64,000 nt of DNA from Pseudomonas alkylphenolica (lineage in GTDB: Bacteria > Pseudomonadota > Gammaproteobacteria > Pseudomonadales > Pseudomonadaceae), in contig NZ_QJRG01000033.1 of assembly GCF_004025535.1 (NCBI RefSeq), positions 783,334 through 847,333 on the forward strand. Reading direction: 5' to 3'. Below the pieces are notes generated by a model, which was given only the letters and a program-made list of their open reading frames with translations, searched no databases and was not told the DNA's origin. A program made the translations under genes and the position numbers. How positions within the stretch are numbered: position 1 is the stretch's first letter; each line of letters begins with the position of its first letter. Below are positions 8,626-19,119 of this stretch, piece by piece.

Positions 8626-9708
8626 ATGGCCAGACCTGGATTTCGCCTTGCCGTGTTTGCCACCGCGCTGGCACTGGTGGTGGTACTGCTCGGTGCCTAT
8701 ACCCGCCTCACCCATGCCGGCCTGGGCTGTCCGGATTGGCCGGGGTGCTACGGGTTCATCAGCGTGCCCAAGACCGAAGCCCAGCTGGCGCATGCCGAGC
8801 TCCACTTCCCCGACACCCCGGTGGAGGCGCACAAGGGCCGTAACGAAATGGTCCATCGCTACTTCGCCGGTACCCTGGCGCTGGTGATCACCCTGCTCGC
8901 CTGGCAGGCCTGGCGCCGCCATGGCCGGGACGGTCAGCCCTATCGTCTGCCGGTGTTGCTGCTGGCGGTGGTGTTCGCCCAGGCAGCTTTCGGCATGTGG
9001 ACCGTTACCCTCAAGCTGTGGCCGCAGGTGGTCACTGCCCACTTGTTGGGCGGCTTCACGACCTTGAGCCTGTTGTTCTTGCTCAGCCTGCGCCTGTCAC
9101 GGGCGTTTGCGCCGTTGCCCAAGCTGCCGTTGAGCGTAAGGCGCGTGGCGGCCCTGGGCTTGCTGGTGGTCATCGGCCAGATCGCCCTGGGCGGCTGGGT
9201 CAGCGCCAACTATGCGGCGGTTGCCTGCATCGACCTGCCGACCTGCCACGGCCAGTGGTGGCCACAGGCGGATTTCGCCAATGGCTTTCACCTCACCCAG
9301 CATATCGGCCCCAACTACCTTGGCGGGCAACTGGACAGCGATGCGCGTACGGCCATTCATATCAGCCACCGGTTAGGGGCGCTGATGGTGACCGGCGTGC
9401 TGTTGCTGTTGAGCTGGAAGTTGCACCGCCACGGGCTTGGCCGGCTGGCCCGGCTGGTGCTCCTGGCCCTGGCGGTTCAGGTTGGGCTGGGCATCAGCAA
9501 TGTGCTGTTCCACCTGCCGCTGCCCGTTGCGGTGGCACACAACGCCGGGGGCGCCATGCTGTTGTTGTGCATGGTCCTGGTCAATTACCGCATTCGCCTG
9601 GTGGCCAAGGCGAAGGTGCGCCGGGTCAGCCAGGGTTGGCGCCTGACACCGCTGAGCAGTGGCGGTGTCGTCCATTATCTGGGAGATAACTCATGGCGAC
9701 GCTTTTAA
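8626..9708 (+). CDS. ctaA: Heme A synthase
   Basis: Converts heme O to heme A, the cofactor of the aa3 oxidase; COX15/CtaA family, 360 aa with about eight membrane helices. Conserved His residues that bind or process heme are visible in [27 protein letters not shown] and HNAGGAML. The CxxxxxC-type extracytoplasmic loop ([15 protein letters not shown]) is present. It starts 9 bases after the previous stop and overlaps cyoE by 16 bases, so the two heme-modifying enzymes are likely made together. Confidence 0.95.
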   Translation: MARPGFRLAVFATALALVVVLLGAYTRLTHAGLGCPDWPGCYGFISVPKTEAQLAHAELHFPDTPVEAHKGRNEMVHRYFAGTLALVITLLAWQAWRRHGRDGQPYRLPVLLLAVVFAQAAFGMWTVTLKLWPQVVTAHLLGGFTTLSLLFLLSLRLSRAFAPLPKLPLSVRRVAALGLLVVIGQIALGGWVSANYAAVACIDLPTCHGQWWPQADFANGFHLTQHIGPNYLGGQLDSDARTAIHISHRLGALMVTGVLLLLSWKLHRHGLGRLARLVLLALAVQVGLGISNVLFHLPLPVAVAHNAGGAMLLLCMVLVNYRIRLVAKAKVRRVSQGWRLTPLSSGGVVHYLGDNSWRRF

Positions 9709-10592
9709 GCGGACGCAGGCTGCAGGCAGGTTGGGCCGATTACCTGGAGCTGACCAAGCCCAAGGTCGTAGTGTTGATGTTGATCACCTCGCTGGTCGGC
9801 ATGTTTCTCGCGACCCGTGCCGGCGTGCCCTGGACGATTCTGTTGTTCGGCAACCTGGGTATTGCCTGCTGTGCGGGTGGCGCCGCAGTCGTCAACCATG
9901 TGGTCGACCGGCGAATCGATGCACTGATGGCCCGTACCCACAAGCGCCCACTGGCAGAGGGCCGGGTGGCGCCAGCCGCTGCCCTGACCTTCGCCCTGCT
10001 GTTGTGCGTGCTGGGCATGGTGTTGCTGCTGGTCTTCACCAACGCCCTCACCGCCTGGCTGACGCTGGCCTCGTTGCTCGGGTATGCAGTGATCTACACC
10101 GGCTTTCTCAAGCGCGCGACGCCGCAGAACATCGTCATTGGCGGGTTGGCTGGCGCGGCCCCACCGTTGCTGGGATGGGTAGCCGTCAGTGGTCACATCA
10201 GTGCCGAGCCATTGTTGCTGGTGCTGATAATCTTTGCCTGGACCCCACCGCATTTCTGGGCGCTGGCCATTCATCGCAAGGAAGAGTATGCAAAGGCTGA
10301 CATCCCGATGCTGCCGGTGACCCACGGCGAGACCTACACCAAGCTGCACATTCTGCTTTATACCCTGGTGCTGCTGGCCGTCAGCCTGCTGCCTTACGCC
10401 ATTCACATGAGCGGGCCGCTGTACCTGGTGTGTGCCGTGTTACTGGGCGCACGCTTCCTGCATTGGGCCTGGGTGTTGTACCGTGGCAGCCGGCCGCACG
10501 CGGCGATCAAGACCTTCAAGTACTCTATCGGGTACCTGTTTTTGCTGTTCATCGCGCTGCTTGTAGACCACTACTTATTGTTGAACCTATGA
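9693..10592 (+). CDS. cyoE: Protoheme IX farnesyltransferase (heme O synthase)
   Basis: Adds a farnesyl group to heme B to give heme O, the substrate of CtaA. It is a UbiA-superfamily membrane protein of 299 aa with about nine helices. The first Asp-rich motif is NHVVDRRID followed by TxKRPL, and a second lies in the [15 protein letters not shown] loop. Pseudomonas often has a second copy beside the bo3 oxidase; this is the copy tied to aa3. It overlaps ctaA upstream and shares ATGA with the sco gene downstream. Confidence 0.96.
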   Translation: MATLLSGRRLQAGWADYLELTKPKVVVLMLITSLVGMFLATRAGVPWTILLFGNLGIACCAGGAAVVNHVVDRRIDALMARTHKRPLAEGRVAPAAALTFALLLCVLGMVLLLVFTNALTAWLTLASLLGYAVIYTGFLKRATPQNIVIGGLAGAAPPLLGWVAVSGHISAEPLLLVLIIFAWTPPHFWALAIHRKEEYAKADIPMLPVTHGETYTKLHILLYTLVLLAVSLLPYAIHMSGPLYLVCAVLLGARFLHWAWVLYRGSRPHAAIKTFKYSIGYLFLLFIALLVDHYLLLNL

Positions 10593-11221
10593 CTCGAACC
10601 CAGAAAACCGTCTTCATTCTCGTTGCCCTGGTCGCCGTGATCCTTGGGCTTACTGTCAATAAGGTGCTCAGCGGTCGCAGCCAGGGCAACCCGGCCGAGC
10701 TGATCGATGCGGGTATTATCCTGCTGCCGCAAAGCCGCACGGTACCGGGCCTGGAAATGACTGATGAGAACGGTCAGCCGGTGCTGATGGATGAACTCAA
10801 GGGCAAATGGTCGCTGCTGTTCTTCGGCTACACCTTCTGCCCGGACATTTGCCCGACGACGCTGGCGCAGTTGCGTCAGGTGAAGAGCGAGTTGCCCAAA
10901 GAGGCGGTGGAGCGCTTGCAGGTGGTGCTGGTCAGCGTCGACCCGAATCGGGATACGCCGGCTCAGCTCAAGCAGTACCTGGGGTATTTCGACAAGGATT
11001 TTCGCGGCGTGACCGGCTCGCTGGATAACCTGCAGAAGCTGGCTAACGCGGTGAGCATTCCGTTTATTCCGGCCGATACCAGCAAGCCGAATTACACGGT
11101 CGATCACAGTGGCAACCTGGCGCTGCTGGGGCCGGATGGAAAGCAGCGTGGGTTCATTCGTGCGCCATTCAACAACCAGAAGCTGGTGGCGCAACTGCCG
11201 GGATTGGTCAAGCGCGATTGA
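10589..11221 (+). CDS. SCO1/SenC family copper chaperone
   Basis: Membrane-anchored thioredoxin-fold protein that loads copper into the CuA site of subunit II, 210 aa. One N-terminal helix (about 7-25) is followed by the Sco domain with C84 and C88 in FCPDICPT and the downstream His in [10 protein letters not shown]. The ATG at 10589 overlaps the cyoE stop (ATGA), so translation is coupled. It is the last gene of the oxidase operon, followed by a hairpin. Confidence 0.93.
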   Translation: MTRTQKTVFILVALVAVILGLTVNKVLSGRSQGNPAELIDAGIILLPQSRTVPGLEMTDENGQPVLMDELKGKWSLLFFGYTFCPDICPTTLAQLRQVKSELPKEAVERLQVVLVSVDPNRDTPAQLKQYLGYFDKDFRGVTGSLDNLQKLANAVSIPFIPADTSKPNYTVDHSGNLALLGPDGKQRGFIRAPFNNQKLVAQLPGLVKRD

Positions 11222-11227
11222 AACCAT

Positions 11228-11248
11228 CGCGGGGCAAGTCGCCCCGCG
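11228..11248. terminator. Hairpin between sco and metQ
   Basis: Perfect 8-bp stem CGCGGGGC / GCCCCGCG with a 5-base loop, between two convergent genes. It has no clear T tract on either side but could end both transcripts. Confidence 0.6.
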
Positions 11249-11261
11249 AAAAGCTGTCAGA

Positions 11262-12032
11262 TCAGAACGCCGGCTTGACCGCGCCCTTGTACTTCTCTTC
11301 GATGAACTTCTTCACTTCCGGGGTGTGCAGGGCTGCAACCAGCTTCTTCACCGCCTCGGCATCCTTGTTGTCTTCACGGGTGACCAGGATGTTCACGTAC
11401 GGCGAATCAGCGCCCTCGATGACCAGGGCATCCTTGCTCGGGTCGAGCTTGGCTTCCAGCGCGTAGTTGGTGTTGATCAGCGCCAGGTCGACCTGGGTCA
11501 GCACACGCGGGATGGTGGCCGCTTCCAGCTCACGGAACTTGAGGTTCTTGGGGTTCTCTGCGATGTCTTTGACGGACGAGAGGATGTTGGTGTTGTCCTT
11601 GAGCTTGATCACACCGGCCTTGTCCAGCAGCAGCAAGGCACGACCGCCGTTGGTGGCGTCGTTGGGGATAACCACGGCGGCAGTCGATGGCAGTTCGGCC
11701 AGGGTCTTGAACTTGCTGGAATAAGCGCCCAGCGGCTCCAGGTGCACACCGGCAACGCTGACCAGGTGCGTGCCCTTGGCCTTGTTGAACTCATCCAGGT
11801 ACGGCTGGTGCTGGAAGAAGTTGGCGTCCAGGCGTTTCTCGGCCACCTGCACATTGGGCTGGATGTAATCGGTGAATACCTTCACCTTCATGTCCACGCC
11901 TTCTTTGGCCAGCACCGGTTTGACGAACTCGAGGATCTCGGCGTGCGGTACCGGGGTGGCGGCAACGGTCAGGGTTTCGGCCTGAGCCGAGAAGGCCGCA
12001 ACGGCGGCGACAACAGCAAGCAGCTTTTTCAT
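11262..12032 (-). CDS. metQ: Methionine ABC transporter substrate-binding protein
   Basis: Periplasmic binding protein of the D/L-methionine importer, NlpA/MetQ family, 256 aa. The family signature VAATPVPHAEILEFVKP follows the signal peptide. The leader ends AAFSAQA/E and has no lipobox Cys, so unlike the E. coli protein it should be a free periplasmic protein. AAGGAG lies 7 bases before the ATG at 12032. It is the last gene of metNIQ (minus strand), separated from metI by about 60 bases. The ligand could include other sulfur compounds or close amino-acid analogues. Confidence 0.93.
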   Translation of the reverse strand: MKKLLAVVAAVAAFSAQAETLTVAATPVPHAEILEFVKPVLAKEGVDMKVKVFTDYIQPNVQVAEKRLDANFFQHQPYLDEFNKAKGTHLVSVAGVHLEPLGAYSSKFKTLAELPSTAAVVIPNDATNGGRALLLLDKAGVIKLKDNTNILSSVKDIAENPKNLKFRELEAATIPRVLTQVDLALINTNYALEAKLDPSKDALVIEGADSPYVNILVTREDNKDAEAVKKLVAALHTPEVKKFIEEKYKGAVKPAF

Positions 12033-12094
12033 CAAATCACTCCTTGTGAGGGCCGGTCCGGCCCCCGGTGCGTCGGCATTGCCGACCCATGGGG

Positions 12095-12766
12095 TTATTT
12101 ACGGGAGAAATGTACAACCAGTTTGTCGCCCACGCTCTGCAGCACTTGAACCAGAATCAGCAGAAGCACCACGGTGACGACCATGACATCGGTTTGGAAA
12201 CGCTGGTAGCCAAAGCGGATCGCCAGGTCACCCAGGCCTCCCGCGCCAACCACACCGGCCATTGCGGTGTAGGACACCAGGGTAATGGCCGTCACCGTGA
12301 TGGCGGCGAAGATGCCCGGGCGCGCCTCGGGCAGCAATGCATTCATGATGATCTGGCGGGTGGTTGCGCCCATCGACTGGGTTGCTTCGATAATGCCGCG
12401 ATCAACCTCGCGCAGCGCGGTTTCCACCAGGCGCGCAAAGAACGGCGTGGCCCCCACCACCAGCGGCGGGATGGCACCGGCGACGCCCAGCGAGGTACCG
12501 GTAATCAGCACGGTGAACGGAATCATCACGATCAGCAGGATGATGAACGGCAGCGAGCGCAGCACGTTGACCACAAACGACAGCAGGGCATACACGCCCT
12601 TCTGCTCAAACAGCTGGCGTGGGCCGCAAAGGAACAGCAGCACGCCCAGGGGCAGGCCCAGCAGTACGGTGAACAGCAGCGAGCCGAACAGCATGATCAT
12701 GGTGTCGATCGTTGCCAGCCAGATTTCGGCCCAGTCGACATTGGCAAAGAAACTCAAGGCGTCCAT
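12095..12766 (-). CDS. metI: Methionine ABC transporter permease
   Basis: Integral membrane subunit of the methionine importer, 223 aa, five or six helices. The ATPase-coupling EAA-type loop is visible (IEATQSMGATTRQIIMNALLPEA). Its start ATG shares one base with the metN stop (TAATG), so the two are translationally coupled. Confidence 0.95.
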   Translation of the reverse strand: MDALSFFANVDWAEIWLATIDTMIMLFGSLLFTVLLGLPLGVLLFLCGPRQLFEQKGVYALLSFVVNVLRSLPFIILLIVMIPFTVLITGTSLGVAGAIPPLVVGATPFFARLVETALREVDRGIIEATQSMGATTRQIIMNALLPEARPGIFAAITVTAITLVSYTAMAGVVGAGGLGDLAIRFGYQRFQTDVMVVTVVLLLILVQVLQSVGDKLVVHFSRK

Positions 12767-13773
12767 TAACGCAGTACCTCCATATGAACATCAGCCGCCG
12801 TGAAGCGTGCGAACGCCGCTTCCATGTCGCCGCCAGTGACGGCCAGGGTCAGCTGCCCATACGGGGTGTCTTTGATGCGGTCGATGCGGCCGGCGAGGAT
12901 GCTGTAGTCCACGCCGGTTTCGCGGGCGACGGTGCCCAGCAGCGGCGCGTACGTGGAGTCGCCCTGGAACGTCAGGCGCACGATGCGACCCGGCACATGG
13001 GCGAAGTCGTCGCGCTGCTCGTTTTCGTCGATTTGCTCGTCTTCCTGGACAAAGCGCTTGGTGGTCGGGTGCTGCGGATGCAGGAAAACATCGGCCACCG
13101 GCCCTTCTTCGACAATTTTCCCGGCGTCCATGACGGCTACCCGGTCGCAGACCCGGCGGATCACGTCCATTTCATGGGTGATCAGCACGATGGTGAGCTT
13201 GAGCTCGCGGTTGATCTCCGCCAGCAGTTGCAGCACCGAGGCGGTGGTTTGCGGGTCCAGCGCACTGGTGGCTTCGTCGCACAGGAGGATTTTCGGCTTG
13301 GTCGCCAGGGCCCGGGCAATACCGACGCGTTGCTTCTGGCCACCGGACAACTGCGCCGGGTATTTCTTCGCGTGCTCCGACAGGCCTACGCGGGCCAGCA
13401 GCTCGCTGACGCGGGCGTCGATCTCTTTGCGCGACAGCTCACCCGCCAGGGTCAGTGGCAGCGCGACGTTGTCGGCGACAGTCTTGGAGGCCAGCAGGTT
13501 GAAGTGCTGGAAAATCATCCCGACCTGTTGGCGGAAGCGCCGCAGGTGATTGGCGTTGAATGCGGTGACATCTTCACCGTCAACGATGATCTTGCCGCCG
13601 CTTGGGGCCTCAAGGCGGTTGATCAGGCGCAGCAGGGTACTTTTACCGGCACCGGAATGGCCGATCAGTCCGAACACCTGGCCGTCTTCGACACTCAGGT
13701 TGGTCGGGTGCAGCGCGGGGATGTCCCTACCGGCGACGCGGTAGGTTTTATGCACATTTTGGAACTCGATCAC
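12766..13773 (-). CDS. metN: Methionine ABC transporter ATP-binding protein
   Basis: ATPase of the methionine importer, 335 aa. Walker A is GHSGAGKST, the signature is LSGGQKQR and Walker B is [13 protein letters not shown]. The last ~90 residues form the NIL/ACT-like regulatory domain, which in this family binds methionine and slows transport when the pool is full. The start is a GTG at 13773 with AAGG upstream. It is the first gene of metNIQ and diverges from katE. Confidence 0.96.
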   Translation of the reverse strand: MIEFQNVHKTYRVAGRDIPALHPTNLSVEDGQVFGLIGHSGAGKSTLLRLINRLEAPSGGKIIVDGEDVTAFNANHLRRFRQQVGMIFQHFNLLASKTVADNVALPLTLAGELSRKEIDARVSELLARVGLSEHAKKYPAQLSGGQKQRVGIARALATKPKILLCDEATSALDPQTTASVLQLLAEINRELKLTIVLITHEMDVIRRVCDRVAVMDAGKIVEEGPVADVFLHPQHPTTKRFVQEDEQIDENEQRDDFAHVPGRIVRLTFQGDSTYAPLLGTVARETGVDYSILAGRIDRIKDTPYGQLTLAVTGGDMEAAFARFTAADVHMEVLR

Positions 13774-13999
13774 GTAGCGAACCTTGTGGGGCGCATGGAA
13801 TAAGGGTCAGCGGTTAGCCGGGGCCGGCATTTTAGCCTGTTCATATAGAGGTTCTTAGCATTTATTTCGCAATTGACCAATGCTGCAGGAATAACGCGAT
13901 CAGTGGTCAATCCAAATGAACGCTCGCCGTCAACGCCCGGTCACTACTGCAAGGGCCCTGCCTGGGGCCGAACCGCGACTGATCGAGGAGAGTGTTCCA

Positions 14000-16138
14000 A
14001 TGCCCAGCACGAAGAAACCGTCCAAGGAAAGTCAACTGGCCGGCACCCAGACCCCCGACCGGGCCAATACCAACGCCAAGCTACAAAGCCTGGAAGCCTT
14101 TCGCAGCGATGCCACCGACCAGGCGTTGCGTACCAATCAGGGCGTCAAGATCGCCGACAACCAGAATAGCCTGCGGGTCGGTGCGCGTGGCCCGTCGTTG
14201 CTGGAAGACTTCATCATGCGTGAAAAAATCACGCACTTTGATCATGAACGCATTCCCGAGCGTATCGTGCATGCCCGGGGCAGCGGCGCCCATGGCTATT
14301 TTCAGGCGTACAAATCCCATGCCGCGCTGACCAAGGCCGGATTTCTTCAGGACCCGGAGAAGATCACCCCGGTGTTCGTGCGCTTTTCCACGGTGCAAGG
14401 GCCGCGCGGTTCGGGTGACACGGTGCGGGATGTGCGTGGCTTTGCGGTCAAATTTTTCACCGATGAAGGCAACTTCGACCTGGTTGGCAACAACATGCCG
14501 GTGTTTTTCATCCAGGACGCCATCAAATTTCCCGACTTCGTCCATGCGGTAAAACCCGAACCGCACAACGAGATGCCAACCGGTGGCTCGGCGCACGACA
14601 CCTTCTGGGACTTTGTTTCGCTGGTGCCGGAGTCGGCGCACATGGTGATCTGGGCAATGTCTGACCGGGCCATCCCCAAGAGCCTGCGCACCATGCAGGG
14701 CTTTGGTGTGCATACCTTCAGGCTGATAAACGCCGAAGGCAGGTCCAGTTTCGTCAAATTCCACTGGAAGCCCAAGGCCGGCGTTTGTTCGCTGCTCTGG
14801 GACGAAGCGCAGAAGCTCGCCGGTAAAGACACCGATTACCACCGTCGCGACCTCTGGGAAGCGATCGAGACCGGCAATTATCCGGAGTGGGAGTTCGGGG
14901 TGCAGATCGTCGCTGAAGAAGATGAGCACAAATTCGACTTCGACCTGCTCGACCCGACCAAGCTCATCCCCGAAGAGCTGGTGCCGGTGACCCCTTTGGG
15001 CAAGATGGTGCTCAACCGTAACCCGGACAATTTTTTCGCCGAAACCGAGCAGGTCGCCTTCTGCCCCGGGCATATCGTCCCCGGTATCGACTTTTCCAAT
15101 GACCCGTTGCTGCAGGGGCGGCTGTTTTCCTACACCGATACCCAGATCAGCCGCCTTGGTGGCCCTAACTTCCACGAAATCCCGATCAATCGTCCGCTGG
15201 CGCCCAACCACAATGGCCAGCGCGATGCCCAGCATCGCGTCACGCTGGACAAGGGCCGCGCATCCTACGAACCCAACTCGATCGATGGTGGTTGGCCGAA
15301 GGAAACTCCGGCAGCGGCCAGCGATGGGGGCTTCGAGTCCTACCCTGAGCGGATCGAGGCGCACAAAGTGCGTCAGCGCAGCCCCTCGTTTGCCGATCAC
15401 TTTTCCCAGGCGCGGCTGTTCTTCCACAGCATGAGCGCGACCGAGCAGGCGCACATTGTCAGTGCCTACAGCTTTGAGCTGGGCAAAGTTGAGCGAGTGC
15501 CCATCCGCACGCGGGTGGTGAATGAGATTCTGGCCAATATCGACCTGAAGCTGGCGGCGCGGGTAGCGGCGAATCTCGGGTTGCCGGCGCCGAAAAAGGC
15601 TACGGTCGAAGTGCCTGCGCCGGGCTTGAAGCAGTCGCCGGCCTTGAGCCAGATGAATCTGCTGGGGGAAGGCATCAAGGGCCGCAAGGTAGCGATGCTG
15701 GTTGCGGATGGCGTGGATGGCGACCAGGTCGACGCCGTGCTCAAGGCACTTCAGGCAGAGAGTGCGCAGATCAAGTTGCTGGGACCGACATCGGCAGCGG
15801 TGAAGACGGCACAGGGCAAATCGCTGGAGGTCGATGCGTCAATCGAAGGCATGCCATCCGTGGTGTTCGATGCATTGTGGGTGCCAGCCGGCAAGGCGTC
15901 ATTGCAAACGTTACTGAACAGCGGTGCGGCCCTGCACTTTGTCCTGGAAGCTTACAAGCATCTGAAACCCATGGGGCTGGCCAGCGAAGCGCAGCCTTTG
16001 CTCGACAAGCTGGGCCTGAAGGCTGACAGCGGCTTGTCGCTTGGCAGCGACGCAAAAGCTTACAAGGCCTTCATCAAGGCCATCGGCAAGCATCGGATAT
16101 GGGCACGGGAGGCGGCGGCTCAGGCGATTCCCGCCTGA
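14000..16138 (+). CDS. katE: Large-subunit catalase (HPII type)
   Basis: Monofunctional heme catalase of the large (clade 2) type, 712 aa, breaking H2O2 into water and O2. The distal His is H91 in [13 protein letters not shown] and the proximal heme Tyr is about Y378 in [18 protein letters not shown]-terminal flavodoxin-like domain (about 560-712) marks the HPII type. I chose the ATG at 14000 because GAGGAG lies 9 bases upstream; the frame is open to 13916 but those residues lack family character. It diverges from metN over 226 bases. RpoS control would be expected from the family but no clear box was identified. Confidence 0.95.
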   Translation: MPSTKKPSKESQLAGTQTPDRANTNAKLQSLEAFRSDATDQALRTNQGVKIADNQNSLRVGARGPSLLEDFIMREKITHFDHERIPERIVHARGSGAHGYFQAYKSHAALTKAGFLQDPEKITPVFVRFSTVQGPRGSGDTVRDVRGFAVKFFTDEGNFDLVGNNMPVFFIQDAIKFPDFVHAVKPEPHNEMPTGGSAHDTFWDFVSLVPESAHMVIWAMSDRAIPKSLRTMQGFGVHTFRLINAEGRSSFVKFHWKPKAGVCSLLWDEAQKLAGKDTDYHRRDLWEAIETGNYPEWEFGVQIVAEEDEHKFDFDLLDPTKLIPEELVPVTPLGKMVLNRNPDNFFAETEQVAFCPGHIVPGIDFSNDPLLQGRLFSYTDTQISRLGGPNFHEIPINRPLAPNHNGQRDAQHRVTLDKGRASYEPNSIDGGWPKETPAAASDGGFESYPERIEAHKVRQRSPSFADHFSQARLFFHSMSATEQAHIVSAYSFELGKVERVPIRTRVVNEILANIDLKLAARVAANLGLPAPKKATVEVPAPGLKQSPALSQMNLLGEGIKGRKVAMLVADGVDGDQVDAVLKALQAESAQIKLLGPTSAAVKTAQGKSLEVDASIEGMPSVVFDALWVPAGKASLQTLLNSGAALHFVLEAYKHLKPMGLASEAQPLLDKLGLKADSGLSLGSDAKAYKAFIKAIGKHRIWAREAAAQAIPA

Positions 16139-16149
16139 GCGCAGGATCA

Positions 16150-16169
16150 GGGTGCCCGCTGGGGCACCC
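16150..16169. terminator. Hairpin between katE and the lipoprotein gene
   Basis: Perfect 8-bp stem GGGTGCCC / GGGCACCC with a 4-base loop between convergent genes. There is no T tract; it is probably a shared transcript end. Confidence 0.6.
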
Positions 16170-16175
16170 GGTCGC

Positions 16176-16886
16176 TCAAGGACGGCGTGGAATCAACACC
16201 GCCTGGGCAGGCTGGTTGCGGTGGATCTCATGGGATTGCTGCAGGGCGAATTCGCGGTCGAGCTTGTGCACGCGCTTGCCCAGCAGGGTCTTGAGCCACG
16301 GCGCGTCGTCCTTGCGCGGTACCTGGAACACCACGTCGCATTGGTAATTCACCACATCGGCGGCGATGTCATCGAGTTGTCGACGCATTGCGCGAATATT
16401 GGTGGTTTTCAATGCCACGACGGTGCTTGGCGCAGTCGGGTCGATCAGCTTGGCCTTGGGTCGTGCTTCGGCGGCCTTGAGGGCCGCTTCGGCTTGTTCC
16501 AGCTCAGCCTTGCGGGCCTGGGCGATAGCGCCGTTGACACCACCGGTCAAGGCTGGCGCCTTGGGCATCAGGGCACGGGCCCGGCTCAAGGCGGTAGCAG
16601 CGGCATTGACATCACCTTTTTGCAAGACGATCTGGCTGCGTTGCAGATAGGCTTCGGCCAATTGGCGCTGGTGCTGTTCGACCCGGCTGTCGTTGGGGTC
16701 TTGGGCTTGCAAGGCGGCAAGCTGGTCTTCAGCGGTTGCCAGCTCACTGCTGGCGATGCTTTGCTCCAGTTGCTGCCAGGCATCGGGCTGGGCAGGTGCG
16801 GCGTTGTCGGCCGGCGTGCTGGAACACGCGGTCAGGATCAGCGAGAACGCGGCAAGGAGTAGATAACGGGAGGCGAACGGCTTCAT
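16176..16886 (-). CDS. PA5502-like lipoprotein
   Basis: A 236-aa predicted lipoprotein with lipobox LTAC (Cys at residue 21). The middle is a helical, Ala/Gln-rich region with a TPR-like look (residues ~40-140), then a small C-terminal domain. A gene of this kind lies next to znuB in P. aeruginosa, as I recall. Function unknown; location next to zinc uptake may be chance. The ATG at 16886 has AGGA very close to it. Confidence 0.8.
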   Translation of the reverse strand: MKPFASRYLLLAAFSLILTACSSTPADNAAPAQPDAWQQLEQSIASSELATAEDQLAALQAQDPNDSRVEQHQRQLAEAYLQRSQIVLQKGDVNAAATALSRARALMPKAPALTGGVNGAIAQARKAELEQAEAALKAAEARPKAKLIDPTAPSTVVALKTTNIRAMRRQLDDIAADVVNYQCDVVFQVPRKDDAPWLKTLLGKRVHKLDREFALQQSHEIHRNQPAQAVLIPRRP

Positions 16887-16983
16887 TCCTGCGACTCTCT
16901 ATTTGCGCAAAAAGCGAGCAAGTCTACACCCTGTCCGCAGACTCGAAAATAAATCTTCAGGGCCCCGCATGATTTAACTGATG

Positions 16984-17012
16984 CAGGGTGCAACCGCCAG
17001 GGCCGCACCCTG
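16984..17012 (-). terminator. Hairpin after znuB
   Basis: Arms CAGGGTGC (16984-16991) and GCACCCTG (17005-17012) form a perfect 8-bp stem directly after the znuB stop codon (minus strand). No U tract follows, so confidence is moderate. Confidence 0.45.
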
Positions 17013-17016
17013 GCTT

Positions 17017-17799
17017 TCAGCGCCGGGGTAACGCCAGGCTCAGCAAGAATAGCACTGCTGCGCAGACCACGATCGAGGGCCCGGCCGGGGTGTCCTTGAA
17101 CCAGGACAACGCCAGGCCGCCACACACAGCGGTAACCCCGAGCAAACTGGCGCCGAGGGCCATTTGCTCCGGGGAGCGGGCGTGACGTTGCGCCGCAGCG
17201 GCCGGGATGATCAGCAGCGAGGTGATCAGCAGCACACCGACGATTTTCATCGCCACGGCAATCACCACCGCGATCAACAGCATCAGTGCCAGGCGCAGGG
17301 CGCCGACAGGCAGGCCTTCAACCATGGCCAGCTCTTCGTGCACGGTTACCGCCAACAAGGGGCGCCAGAGTGCAACCAGCAACAGCAGGACTGCAGCACT
17401 GCCACCGAGGATCCACGCCAGGTCGCCAGGGCTGATCGCCAGCAGGTCGCCGAACAGGTAGGCCATCAGGTCGATGCGCACATCGTGCATGAAGCTCAGC
17501 ACCACAAGGCCCAGTGACAAGGTGCTGGGCGCCAGAATCCCCAACAGCGTATCGGACGCCAGCGGTTGGCGCTGTTGCAGGGTAACCAGCAGCAGCGCCA
17601 GTAACAGGCAACCGACTGTGACCGCCAGGGCCGGGCTGATATCCAGCACGAAACCCAGGGCTACGCCGAGCAGTGCGGCATGGGACAGGGTGTCGCCAAA
17701 GTACGCCATGCGCCGCCAGACCACGAAGGAGCCGAGGGGGCCTGCGACCACCGCCAGGGCCAGGCCTGCAAGCAGGGCGTAAAGCAGAAAATCAGCCAT
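17017..17799 (-). CDS. znuB: Zinc ABC transporter permease
   Basis: Membrane subunit of the high-affinity zinc importer, ABC-3 family, 260 aa, about eight helices. Family features include the [21 protein letters not shown] segment near the N-terminus. The ATG at 17799 lies 8 bases inside znuC, so the two are coupled. The operon reads zur-znuC-znuB, with znuA divergent. Confidence 0.95.
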   Translation of the reverse strand: MADFLLYALLAGLALAVVAGPLGSFVVWRRMAYFGDTLSHAALLGVALGFVLDISPALAVTVGCLLLALLLVTLQQRQPLASDTLLGILAPSTLSLGLVVLSFMHDVRIDLMAYLFGDLLAISPGDLAWILGGSAAVLLLLVALWRPLLAVTVHEELAMVEGLPVGALRLALMLLIAVVIAVAMKIVGVLLITSLLIIPAAAAQRHARSPEQMALGASLLGVTAVCGGLALSWFKDTPAGPSIVVCAAVLFLLSLALPRR

Positions 17800-18571
17800 G
17801 CTTGCAGTGTTCTCCGTGTACGTGGCCACCTGCGGCCGGGGTAACCACCGAACCATGCAGGTCGTGGGCGTGGTCGTGATGGTGGTGGTAGATCGCCAGG
17901 CTTGGCGCATTGTTGCCGAACAACTCGACGAAAGCCGGGTCGCCGCTGACCTGTTCCGGGTGACCGGAGCAGCACACATGGCGGTTCAGGCAGACCACCT
18001 GATCGGTGGTGCTCATGACCAGGTGCAGGTCGTGAGAGACCATCAGCACGCCGCAGCCATGGCGGTCGCGCAGGCGGGTTATCAGGCTGTACAGCTCGGC
18101 CTGACCGGCTACGTCGACGCCTTGTACCGGCTCGTCGAGCACCAGCAGTTCGGGTTCGCGCAGCAAGGCACGGGCAAGCAGTACTCGCTGCATCTCACCG
18201 CCGGAGATCGTCTGGATCGGGCTGTCGATGACCTGTTCGGCACCCACTTCCTGAAGCGCGCTCAACGCGGCGGCACGGTCGACGCCCGGCACCAGGCGCA
18301 AAAATCGCAACACCGACAACGGTAACGTGGCATCCACCTGCAGTTTTTGCGGCATGTAGCCAATGCGCAGGCGCGGTTTGCGCCAGACGCTGCCGGTGTG
18401 TGGCTTGAGCAGCCCGAGCACCGCACGCACGAGGGTGGTCTTGCCGGCGCCGTTGGGGCCGATCAGGGTAACGATCTGTCCCGGTTCGACGGCCAGGTCA
18501 ATGCTGTCGAGCACCGCTTGACCCGAGAACGCTACGCCGACCTGTTCGAGGCGAATCAGCGCGTTGCTCAT
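17792..18571 (-). CDS. znuC: Zinc ABC transporter ATP-binding protein
   Basis: ATPase of the zinc importer, 259 aa. Walker A GPNGAGKT, signature ISGGEMQR and Walker [13 protein letters not shown] are present. The C-terminal ~35 residues are rich in His ([10 protein letters not shown], then [11 protein letters not shown]), a likely zinc-binding tail beyond the core ATPase fold. The ATG at 18571 overlaps the zur stop (ATGA), with CGGAG upstream. Confidence 0.95.
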   Translation of the reverse strand: MSNALIRLEQVGVAFSGQAVLDSIDLAVEPGQIVTLIGPNGAGKTTLVRAVLGLLKPHTGSVWRKPRLRIGYMPQKLQVDATLPLSVLRFLRLVPGVDRAAALSALQEVGAEQVIDSPIQTISGGEMQRVLLARALLREPELLVLDEPVQGVDVAGQAELYSLITRLRDRHGCGVLMVSHDLHLVMSTTDQVVCLNRHVCCSGHPEQVSGDPAFVELFGNNAPSLAIYHHHHDHAHDLHGSVVTPAAGGHVHGEHCKHG

Positions 18572-19053
18572 CAGGCGCTCCGGCAAGTGCTGCACAGGCC
18601 GACGACTTCGACGGTTTGCGCTTCAACGCTGAAACCGACGTCCTTGGCGCTGGCGATAATGGCATTGCTGATGCTGGTCTGCTCCAGTTCGATAGCAATG
18701 TGGCACTCGCGGCAGATCAGAAATTGCCCTTGGTGGGCATGTTCCGGATGGCTGCAGCCAATGAAGGCGTTCAGCGAAGCGATGCGGTGTACCAGGCTGT
18801 TCTCCAGCAGGAAATCCAGGGCCCGGTATACGGTAGGCGGCGCCGCCCGACGACCGTCCTGCTCGCTCAGCACGGCGAGAATGTCGTAGGCGCCCAATGG
18901 CTTGTGGCTCTGCCAGACCAGTTCCAGCACACGCCGGCGCAAGGCGGTCAGGCGCAAGCCCTTGCGTGCGCACAGGGCATCGGCCTCGGCCAGCGCGCTG
19001 TGGACGCAGTGGGAGTGGTCGTGGGGGCGGTTGGCCAGCGGAGTATTGGGCAT
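18571..19053 (-). CDS. zur: Zinc uptake regulator Zur (Fur family)
   Basis: Zinc-sensing repressor, 160 aa. The winged-helix DNA-binding part covers about residues 25-90 ([25 protein letters not shown]). The structural zinc cysteines are seen as CRECH and CSTC, spaced as in Fur proteins. The N-terminus is His-rich ([11 protein letters not shown]). It heads the zur-znuC-znuB unit and faces znuA, so it most likely represses both directions from the shared intergenic region when zinc is ample. Confidence 0.94.
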   Translation of the reverse strand: MPNTPLANRPHDHSHCVHSALAEADALCARKGLRLTALRRRVLELVWQSHKPLGAYDILAVLSEQDGRRAAPPTVYRALDFLLENSLVHRIASLNAFIGCSHPEHAHQGQFLICRECHIAIELEQTSISNAIIASAKDVGFSVEAQTVEVVGLCSTCRSA

Positions 19054-19079
19054 GGGCGGCGACGGTTCTGATTAGAGAC

Positions 19080-19092
19080 GTTATTATGTTAC
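19080..19092. promoter_or_regulatory. Possible Zur box between zur and znuA
   Basis: GTTATTATGTTAC is an imperfect, AT-rich inverted repeat in the middle of the zur-znuA divergent region, similar in style to Zur operators of gamma-proteobacteria. Several positions do not pair, so this is tentative. Confidence 0.35.
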
Positions 19093-19119
19093 CTGTTCCT
19101 GCCCCTGTGAGTGGTCATC

